From: an uncultured Chitinophagaceae bacterium
GTDB lineage: Bacteria > Bacteroidota > Bacteroidia > Chitinophagales > Chitinophagaceae
Direction of reading: 5' to 3'
Length of the DNA: 5,066 bases
NCBI GenBank assembly: GCA_903832075.1
Contig: CAILAF010000131.1
Coordinates: forward strand, 1-5,066
The position numbers and the translations under genes are program-made. The notes beneath the pieces are model-generated. The model was given only the letters and a program-made list of their open reading frames with translations, was not told the DNA's origin and did not search any database. This document shows positions 1-5,066 of this stretch, one piece after another; the stretch's first letter is position 1, and each line of letters opens with the position of its first letter.

Positions 1-294
1 AAACAATTGCAACAAATGCGTTTGCTGAATGGTAAACAATTAAATATTGTTGAATTGCCCATGCCTGACATGGTAATTTATGAAAATCAACGCCTGCCTG
101 CATCCTATGCAAATTTTTATATCTCCAATAAATATGTTGTTGTTCCAACTTATCGTAGTAAAAAAGATGATGTGGCTTTATCAATCATTCAACAATGTTT
201 TACTGATAGAAAAGTTATTGGTATTGATTCAACAGATGTTATTTGGGGCTTGGGTAGCTGGCACTGTTTAAGTCAGCAGGAACCAACTGTATAA
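1..294 (+). CDS. aguA: Agmatine deiminase, C-terminal part (5' end outside window)
   Basis: Agmatine deiminase (agmatine iminohydrolase) hydrolyses agmatine to N-carbamoylputrescine and ammonia in the arginine-decarboxylase route to putrescine; it is a cytoplasmic enzyme of the guanidine-group-modifying, peptidyl-arginine-deiminase-like superfamily. The reading frame is open from base 1, so this is the last 97 codons of a protein that is usually about 340-370 residues. Seen directly: the family block RLPASYANFYI, then VVVPTY, a DD pair, VIGID and the terminal GLGSWHCLSQQEP. The Cys of the HC pair (TGT at 265-267) matches the catalytic nucleophile that forms the thiouronium intermediate. The gene ends normally in TAA. 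A TTG at base 7 is internal and not a start. The reductase gene follows 33 bp downstream on the same strand. The partner N-carbamoylputrescine amidase is not in the window and may lie further left. The family call is secure; exact substrate is inferred from similarity. Confidence 0.93.
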   Translation, partial: KQLQQMRLLNGKQLNIVELPMPDMVIYENQRLPASYANFYISNKYVVVPTYRSKKDDVALSIIQQCFTDRKVIGIDSTDVIWGLGSWHCLSQQEPTV

Positions 295-327
295 TTATTT
301 ACTAACTTTATCTTTCAAAATATTTTT

Positions 328-1203
328 ATGCAAATGATTGCTTCGCCAATTGCCGGATGTATGCGTTGGGGTAAATGGGGCGCACAATTTTCGACGAAAG
401 ATTATAGAGTTATGATTGATGCATGTTTGCAACATGGCATAAATGCTTTTGATCATGCAGATATTTACGGAGATTATACTACTGAAGAAGAATTTGGAAA
501 TGCTTTAAAAGAAGATTCTTCGCTTCGTTCTAATATAAAGATCATCACAAAATGTGGTATCCAAATGATGTCGGAAAATAGAGTACATCATCAAATAAAA
601 TCTTACAACACTTCTAAAGAACACATTATTCATTCTGCTGAAATATCATTGAAACATTTTGGAACAAGCTATTTAGATGTATTATTAATTCATCGTCCCG
701 ATCCATTATTAGATCCGCACGAAGTAGCAGATGCAGTATTTCATTTAAAGAAGCAAGGAAAAATTTTACAATTCGGCGTATCGAAATTTTTACCGCATCA
801 TGTTGATGCATTAAAAAGATATATTGAAATAGAATACAATCAAACAGAAATATCTATCATTCATACTTCTCCTTTTACAAATGGTATTTTAGATAATTGT
901 TTGCAACATCAAATTATTCCAATGGCATGGGCCCCATTGGGTGGTGGTTTATTTAATGATGAATCGAATGCAAATTTTAGAAGCATTATTTCAACAGCAT
1001 CTGCATTAGCAGAAAAATATTCTACAGGCATCAATCAAATTTTGATTGCCTTTTTATTAATACATCCATCCAAAATAATTCCTGTTATTGGTACAACTAA
1101 AATAGAAAGATTAGTACAAGCCAAAGAAGCCAATGCTATTCATTTATCAAGAGAAGATTGGTTTAAACTTTGGATTGCAATAATTGGCGAAAACATTCCT
1201 TAA
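328..1203 (+). CDS. Aldo/keto reductase, YdhF-type
   Basis: This is a complete 291-residue NAD(P)H-dependent oxidoreductase of the aldo/keto reductase superfamily, a cytoplasmic (beta/alpha)8 barrel that reduces aldehydes or ketones. It closely resembles E. coli YdhF along its whole length: FDHADIYG (41-48), TKCGI (74-78), the HII.SAE.SL helix, LLIHRPDPLLD (118-128), EVADA, MAWAPLGGG (198-206) and IPVIGTTKIER (250-260). The catalytic tetrad is intact: Asp42, Tyr47, Lys75 and His121. The usual GVSNF cofactor/substrate loop reads GVSKF (149-153), a Lys in place of the common Asn. ATG 328 is taken as start; Met3 (334) is an alternative. No Shine-Dalgarno sequence is seen, as expected in Bacteroidetes. 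TATCTTTC at 309-316 is one base off a TAnnTTTG -7 box but lacks a clear -33 partner, so co-transcription with the deiminase gene is equally possible. Its stop lies 9 bp from the stop of the converging gene. The physiological substrate cannot be read from sequence. Confidence 0.92.
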   Translation: MQMIASPIAGCMRWGKWGAQFSTKDYRVMIDACLQHGINAFDHADIYGDYTTEEEFGNALKEDSSLRSNIKIITKCGIQMMSENRVHHQIKSYNTSKEHIIHSAEISLKHFGTSYLDVLLIHRPDPLLDPHEVADAVFHLKKQGKILQFGVSKFLPHHVDALKRYIEIEYNQTEISIIHTSPFTNGILDNCLQHQIIPMAWAPLGGGLFNDESNANFRSIISTASALAEKYSTGINQILIAFLLIHPSKIIPVIGTTKIERLVQAKEANAIHLSREDWFKLWIAIIGENIP

Positions 1204-1212
1204 TACTATTCA

Positions 1213-3642
1213 TTAATCATCCGCATCCTTTTTCTTCTTTGTAACTTTTACAAATGCAGCACGTGCCGGTGCAGGAGCAGATGTTCCTTTAATTGCTTGC
1301 CATAATACTTCATTAAAAACAAGATCGGGAACTTTATCTTCTTTACTAAAATCAAATGAATCACTTTTTTTAGATGCTGTTGTTACAACACCATTCTTAT
1401 CATTCAAATTAATATTACTTGGCAAATGAGTGAACGGACTAACATCCGCATTCGATGTAAAGCTACGCCACATAGGTGTTGCAGCAGCATCGTATTGTGT
1501 CATTGGAGGCATACCTAAAATTAATTCGATGGTTCTTAAAACAGAAGTCGTTGAATACATGGTATGATCAACAGTATGTTTTTTTATATACGGACTTATG
1601 ATGTATGCTGGACTTCTATGTGCATCAACATGATCTGGTCCGTTTTGTGCATCATCTTCTAAAATAAAAACAACACTCTCTTTCCATATCGGACTCTGAC
1701 TTAAATATTCAATAAACAAACCAACAGATAAATCATTATCCGCAACATGCGCAAATGGTGTTGGTCTTCCTTTACGAACTCCTTCTGTATGATCATTTCC
1801 TAAACGAACTGTATTAAAATGCGGAACTGCTCTTATAGCAAGCAATGAATCAAAATCTCTTTTCCATTGCGAGAAACGAGTAGTATCTCTCACCAATAAA
1901 TTCCATCCGGTAAAATAATTACAAGTATGATTTTTTAAAACATCAATATTTGGTTTACCACCTTCATCAGCAAACTCGCCATAATTTCTAAAACTAACTT
2001 TGCTTCTATAACATTGATCCCAAATAAATCCTCCTTTGTTATTCGCAATAGCACGTTTCCCTTCTGCATCATAATCACCACCACGACCACCATAACTGCT
2101 TGGCCAGGTTTTTTCTAAATAATCTGTTGCATAAGCACCCATACTCCAGTTATGTCCATCCGCACTTACTTCTGCATCGCAATAAAAATTATCTAATAAC
2201 ACATATTCTTTTGCCAATGCATGAAGATTAGGAGTGATTTTTTCTCCAAATAAAACTAAACTGGTATCGCCGTTTCCTTCTTTAATATCACCTAACACTT
2301 GATCGTATGTTCTGTTTTCTTTAATAACATAAAATACATATTTTATTGGTGAAGCATCCCCAACTTTATAAGGAATTGGATTACCACTTTGTCCTTCTGC
2401 TTTTAATTCTTTTTCTTTTGTATAAGGAGTGTTATGATAAACTGCTTGAGAATAAATACTTAATTGTTTGTCTATGGGAATATCAATAATACTTAAAGTG
2501 CCTTTAAATAAACCGGCAATATATTGTACTTGTTGAGGCTTTTGATTGTCGCCACCTTGATAATTTACATTTTGTTTATTGCCATAAGGATTAGGCCCAT
2601 AAGGATTTGCCATTGAAGAAAATCCTTTACCATTACTTACAAATATTTTTTTGCCGATCACTTTTACATTAGTTGGATACCAACCAACTGGAATAAAACC
2701 TTTTGAAAAACTTCTGCCTGGATTGCTTACATCAAACACTGCCAAACAATTATTATCGGCATTGGCAACATATAATATTTTATCATCTTCACTTAGTGCA
2801 ACTCCATTCGTTGTTGATCCACTGGGTGCAGTGGCATATAATGCTGCATTTAATATTTCAATTACTTTTTGCTGGCCAACATCAATAACAGAAACGGAAT
2901 TATCATTAGCATTGGCAACATACAAATATCTTCCGCTTTTAGATAAACACATTTCATTGGGATTATCACCAACACTAATTTCTTTGGTGATATATTTTTT
3001 TTCAGTATCGTAATACAAAACTTTATCTCCACCCCATAATGAAATGAATAATGTTTTTTTATTGGGCGATAATAAACAACAGTAGCTTTCTGCACCTAAT
3101 GGTGCTCTGTCTTTCATAGACTTTGTTTTCAAATCAAAAGTGTACAGTAAATTATCTTCCTTAGTTACAACATACAATAATTGTTTCTCATCATCTACCT
3201 CAATACCGGTTGGAGAAATTTTATTTGGCCATTTTTTTCCAATTACAATCGAATCATTCAAACGCAAAGTATCTTGTTCAATAGCATACTGCCATATAAT
3301 ATTATCATGACCTCCACTGGCAAATAAATGTTTTTCATCGCTGCTGAATTTTAAACCATACCAACTTTTAGGAATAGTAACCTCATGCAAAAGTTTTTCT
3401 TCCCTTGCATCAAACAACTGAATCGTTTGTTTGCTTTGTCCGTTATTGGTAACAGCTAAATATTTTTTGCTTTTACTAACTACAATATTTAATGGCAGAT
3501 CACCCAAGTCTAAACTTTTCCCAACAGGTGTCAAACTCCATCCATTAGGTAGTTTAATTCGGTTCTGTTCAATATCTTTTAATGATTGAGCTGATGCATT
3601 CATTGCAATGAAAGAAAAAAAGTATAAAATGACTAGTCTCAT
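1213..3642 (-). CDS. Exported YncE-like beta-propeller / phosphoesterase fusion protein
   Basis: This 809-residue protein joins two domains. Residues 1-18 form a signal peptide with a hydrophobic core and an ASA cleavage motif before Gln19, so it should act in the periplasm or outside; there is no lipobox Cys. Residues about 45-390 are a YVTN/YncE-like beta-propeller with blades such as YVANANDNSVSVIDV (241-255) and YVANADNNCLAVFDV (291-305), exactly 50 residues apart, and LYVVTKEDNLLYTFDL (156-171). Residues about 430-730 are a phosphoesterase of the alkaline-phosphatase superfamily (phospholipase C / acid phosphatase-like, PF04185 type): YVIKENRTYDQVLGD (438-452), TPNLHALA (470-477), DAEVSADGHNW (489-499), GNDHTEG (615-621), EDDAQNGPDHVDAHRSP (662-678) and STTSVLRTIELILG (697-710). 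The Asp/His/Glu residues fit a metal-dependent hydrolase. The tail is lysine-rich (KKKK near 802-805). This architecture is commonly annotated as a bifunctional YncE family / alkaline phosphatase family protein; the substrate is unknown. ATG 3642 is fixed by the signal peptide. The lipid kinase lies 73 bp upstream on the same strand. Confidence 0.93.
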   Translation of the reverse strand: MRLVILYFFSFIAMNASAQSLKDIEQNRIKLPNGWSLTPVGKSLDLGDLPLNIVVSKSKKYLAVTNNGQSKQTIQLFDAREEKLLHEVTIPKSWYGLKFSSDEKHLFASGGHDNIIWQYAIEQDTLRLNDSIVIGKKWPNKISPTGIEVDDEKQLLYVVTKEDNLLYTFDLKTKSMKDRAPLGAESYCCLLSPNKKTLFISLWGGDKVLYYDTEKKYITKEISVGDNPNEMCLSKSGRYLYVANANDNSVSVIDVGQQKVIEILNAALYATAPSGSTTNGVALSEDDKILYVANADNNCLAVFDVSNPGRSFSKGFIPVGWYPTNVKVIGKKIFVSNGKGFSSMANPYGPNPYGNKQNVNYQGGDNQKPQQVQYIAGLFKGTLSIIDIPIDKQLSIYSQAVYHNTPYTKEKELKAEGQSGNPIPYKVGDASPIKYVFYVIKENRTYDQVLGDIKEGNGDTSLVLFGEKITPNLHALAKEYVLLDNFYCDAEVSADGHNWSMGAYATDYLEKTWPSSYGGRGGDYDAEGKRAIANNKGGFIWDQCYRSKVSFRNYGEFADEGGKPNIDVLKNHTCNYFTGWNLLVRDTTRFSQWKRDFDSLLAIRAVPHFNTVRLGNDHTEGVRKGRPTPFAHVADNDLSVGLFIEYLSQSPIWKESVVFILEDDAQNGPDHVDAHRSPAYIISPYIKKHTVDHTMYSTTSVLRTIELILGMPPMTQYDAAATPMWRSFTSNADVSPFTHLPSNINLNDKNGVVTTASKKSDSFDFSKEDKVPDLVFNEVLWQAIKGTSAPAPARAAFVKVTKKKKDADD

Positions 3643-3715
3643 GAAGCTACGGTTTTTGTAAAGCTAATTTATTAAGTATAATCTTACATTACTTTTATGT
3701 GAAAAAATATTAAAC

Positions 3716-4573
3716 TCAATACCTGAACAAAAATTTATTGGGTAATACTTCTATATTTAATGTTTGTGCATATAATAATTCACCATCCAATTGCACGGCT
3801 GCCAATTTATCGGCAATGATGCTTACTTGTTTTTCCGTTGTAGAAATAACATAAGGCAAATGCAAGTGTTTACCTTTTTCAATTACAGGCAAGTAGCGTA
3901 ATCTTTTAAAAACAGATAATTTCTTTATCATCACCAAATTCAGTTTACCATCATTCACTAATGCATCAGGAGAAATATAAAATCCACCACCGGCTCTTAT
4001 GGTATTAGTTACCATCAACAATAATAAATGTTCATTCCATTTTTTCGAAGAAGTTGTAATACTAAACTGATGTTCTTTAAAAGAAAATATTTTTATGATC
4101 ACTGCTAACAGATAGCCAATATGTCCGCCAATGAAACGAATACTGTTCATGGAAGATGCTAAAATTTCTCCGTCAAAGCCAATTCCAACACAATTAATAA
4201 AAAGTCGTTCATTCATTTTAGCTGCATCAACATACTTTGGCGAACTTTCTAAAATTCTTTTTACCTGATCTTTAATAGAGATATTTCCGTACAACATCCA
4301 GGCAAAATCATTGCCGGTACCCCCTTTAAAAACAGACAATGGAATGGCACAATTAGGATAATGATTAATGAAATAGTTCAATGTACCATCACCTCCAATA
4401 ATCCATACATCTGAATAGCCATCAAACGACGATGGCCATTTTTCATTAAACACAGTAAAAGAAATATTTCTTAATTCTAATTCCTCAATGATTGCATTAC
4501 ACAAATGCAAGGTCTTGTGTTTTCTTGTAATCGGGTTTACAGCTATGGCAATATGTGTAATTATTAATTCCAA
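3716..4573 (-). CDS. Diacylglycerol kinase family lipid kinase (TTG start)
   Basis: This 285-residue protein belongs to the DAGK catalytic-domain family (DgkB/YegS/BmrU type), which transfers phosphate from ATP to diacylglycerol or a related lipid at the inner face of the membrane. Visible motifs in order: AVNP (11-14), the nucleotide-binding signature GGDGTLN (60-66), GGTGNDFA (84-91), FINCVGIGFDGEI (125-137), PDALVNDGKL (202-211) and QLDGE (261-265). Asp263 of the last motif matches the position of the catalytic Asp in DgkB-like enzymes. Length fits the family (about 290-310). The usual Pro before the GTGND loop is replaced (FKGGTGND). There is no signal peptide. The start is TTG at 4573: upstream in frame I find no ATG, GTG or TTG before a stop codon at 4658-4660, and the first conserved block begins at residue 11, so translation must start close to here. 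The gene lies 36 bp after the rRNA terminator and ends in TGA 73 bp before the propeller-phosphoesterase gene. The lipid substrate is not certain; sphingosine- or ceramide-kinase-like activity is possible, since Bacteroidetes make sphingolipids. Confidence 0.9.
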   Translation of the reverse strand: MELIITHIAIAVNPITRKHKTLHLCNAIIEELELRNISFTVFNEKWPSSFDGYSDVWIIGGDGTLNYFINHYPNCAIPLSVFKGGTGNDFAWMLYGNISIKDQVKRILESSPKYVDAAKMNERLFINCVGIGFDGEILASSMNSIRFIGGHIGYLLAVIIKIFSFKEHQFSITTSSKKWNEHLLLLMVTNTIRAGGGFYISPDALVNDGKLNLVMIKKLSVFKRLRYLPVIEKGKHLHLPYVISTTEKQVSIIADKLAAVQLDGELLYAQTLNIEVLPNKFLFRY

Positions 4574-4609
4574 AAATAGATGAACAACGAATATAGTGAG
4601 AGTTAGTGC

Positions 4610-4642
4610 AAATAAAAAAGCCTCTCCAAAAATGGAAAGGCT
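4610..4642 (-). terminator. Rho-independent terminator of the rRNA operon
   Basis: Read on the minus strand, AGCCTTTCC pairs with GGAGAGGCT (arms at 4634-4642 and 4619-4627; nine base pairs, one of them G-U) around a six-base loop ATTTTT, followed directly by TTTTTTATTT. It begins eight bases after the 5S 3' end, which makes it the end of the 23S-5S transcript. In the plus direction no T-tract follows, so it is not clearly bidirectional. Confidence 0.9.
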
Positions 4643-4649
4643 ATATAAA

Positions 4650-4761
4650 TACGGCAGCTACCTACTCTCCCAGGAATAAATCCAAGTACCATCGGCCATG
4701 AGGGGCTTAACTTCTCTGTTCGGAAAGGGAAGAGGTGAACACCCCCGGCAAAACCACCATA
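4650..4761 (-). rRNA. rrf: 5S ribosomal RNA
   Basis: The minus strand reads as a 5S rRNA of about 112 nt. The termini pair as helix I: 5' TATGGTGG with 3' CTGCCGTA, eight pairs including G-U pairs, which sets the ends to within one or two bases. Conserved interior segments are CCGAAC, GAAGTTAAGCCC, GCCGATGGTACT and GGGAGAGTAGGT. It lies downstream of 23S in the standard 23S-5S order, about 100 nt after the 23S 3' end, and is followed at once by the terminator. Confidence 0.96.
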
Positions 4762-4763
4762 AG

Positions 4764-4794
4764 AATTTGAAATCTGAAATTAATATTTCAAATT
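4764..4794 (-). other. Hairpin in the 23S-5S spacer, just before 5S
   Basis: A perfect 10-bp inverted repeat, AATTTGAAAT at 4764-4773 and ATTTCAAATT at 4785-4794, with an 11-base loop. In the transcript it lies three bases before the predicted 5' end of 5S. It has no U-tract of a terminator and is AT-rich, so a role in 5S precursor processing is an inference from its position. A shorter competing hairpin (GAAAT/ATTTC, 4776-4789) is also possible. Confidence 0.5.
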
Positions 4795-4831
4795 AATAAA
4801 TTACATATTGGAAAAGCTATCATCAAGAGTT

Positions 4832-4856
4832 TTTTCTTCAGAAGCACTGAAGAAAA
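4832..4856 (-). other. Hairpin in the 23S-5S spacer, just after 23S
   Basis: A perfect 10-bp inverted repeat, TTTTCTTCAG at 4832-4841 and CTGAAGAAAA at 4847-4856, with a five-base loop (TGCTT in the transcript). It lies immediately after the estimated 3' end of 23S. On the minus strand the downstream arm runs into AAAAAAC, not a T-tract, so it is not an intrinsic terminator in that direction. A precursor-processing or 3'-end-protecting stem is the likely role, by inference. Confidence 0.55.
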
Positions 4857-4859
4857 TAA

Positions 4860-5066
4860 AAAATAAAGCATACGGGTAATTAGTACTACTCGACTGAGCT
4901 ATTACTAGCTTTACATCTGTAGCCTATCAACGTCATAGTCTTTGACGACCCTTAAAAGTAAACTCATCTTGTGGAAGGTTTCACGCTTAGATGCTTTCAG
5001 CGTTTATCCTGGCCGTGCATAGCTACTCTGCATTACACCTGGCGGCATAACAGATACACCAGCGGC
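4860..5066 (-). rRNA. rrl: 23S ribosomal RNA, 3' end (partial)
   Basis: The minus strand carries the last about 200 nt of 23S rRNA (domain VI); the rest lies beyond the right edge. Recognisable plus-strand blocks complementary to conserved 23S sequence are TTAGTACTACTCG, CCTATCAACGTC, GACCCTTAAAAG, TTCACGCTTAGATGCTTTC and ACACCAGCGGC. The exact 3' end is estimated by counting from the conserved ACTAAT block and may be off by about ten bases. The sarcin-ricin loop is not reached. No tRNA lies between 23S and 5S. Confidence 0.95.

Noticed and set aside
309..316. TATCTTTC as a promoter for the aldo/keto reductase
   Set aside because: One mismatch to TAnnTTTG and no supporting -33 element; such boxes are frequent by chance in DNA this AT-rich.
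626..811. Short minus-strand open frame inside the aldo/keto reductase gene
   Set aside because: It is antisense to conserved catalytic sequence (around His121) and resembles no family I recognise.
1196..1220. Possible terminator between the converging genes
   Set aside because: Only nine bases lie between the two stop codons and the best inverted repeat is TTAAT/ATTAA, five A-T pairs without a T-tract. The ends of these transcripts are not visible from the sequence.
2651..3013. 120-residue plus-strand open frame opposite the propeller gene
   Set aside because: It lies wholly antisense to a well-supported domain, and its translation shows no recognisable motif; it is a shadow of the opposite coding strand.
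3643..3715. Promoter or terminator in the 73-bp gap between the lipid kinase and propeller-phosphoesterase genes
   Set aside because: On the minus strand TAGCTTTA (3659-3666) is one base off a -7 box but has no TTG at the usual upstream distance, and the weak bulged AAGTAAT/ATTATACTT hairpin has no T-tract. Neither is strong enough to list.
4762..4859. tRNA or small RNA gene in the 23S-5S spacer
   Set aside because: No cloverleaf, no GTTCRA T-loop box and no CCA end were found; the only structure is the two hairpins.
1..5066. A novel defence, mobile or secretion system
   Set aside because: All coding space is taken by four recognisable housekeeping-type or metabolic families and an rRNA operon; no transposase, integrase, direct-repeat array or nuclease gene is present.

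Overview
The window looks like an ordinary chromosomal segment of an AT-rich member of the Bacteroidetes, plausibly a Chitinophagaceae-like bacterium. The grounds are low GC outside the rRNA, gene starts without a Shine-Dalgarno sequence, TAnnTTTG-like boxes near starts, the protein families present and the character of the rRNA. The genus is not determined.

Layout, left to right: (1) bases 1-294, plus strand, the 3' end of an agmatine deiminase gene including its catalytic cysteine; (2) 328-1203, plus strand, a complete YdhF-type aldo/keto reductase; (3) 1213-3642, minus strand, a large exported protein joining an N-terminal YVTN/YncE-like beta-propeller to a C-terminal phosphoesterase of the alkaline-phosphatase superfamily; (4) 3716-4573, minus strand, a diacylglycerol-kinase-family lipid kinase with a TTG start; (5) 4610-4642, a strong intrinsic terminator; (6) 4650-4761, 5S rRNA, minus strand; (7) 4762-4859, a 23S-5S spacer holding two perfect 10-bp hairpins and no tRNA; (8) 4860 to the right edge, the 3' end of 23S rRNA, minus strand.

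Transcription converges on about base 1208. The deiminase and reductase run rightward, while the rRNA operon, the lipid kinase and the propeller-phosphoesterase run leftward. The rRNA operon ends at the terminator just in front of the lipid kinase, so the kinase probably has its own promoter or lives on read-through. The kinase and the propeller-phosphoesterase are separated by 73 bp and may be co-transcribed. The two rightward genes are 33 bp apart. Nothing shows that the four proteins share a pathway: agmatine deiminase belongs to polyamine synthesis, the reductase is a general NADPH carbonyl reductase type, the kinase acts on membrane lipid, and the propeller-phosphoesterase acts outside the cytoplasm on an unknown substrate.

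I saw no mobile element, CRISPR array, tRNA or clear new system. The points most worth a second look are the uncharacterised propeller-phosphoesterase fusion, the kinase start codon that coincides with a perfect -7-like box, and the paired hairpins in the rRNA spacer. No gap between genes exceeds about 110 bases.
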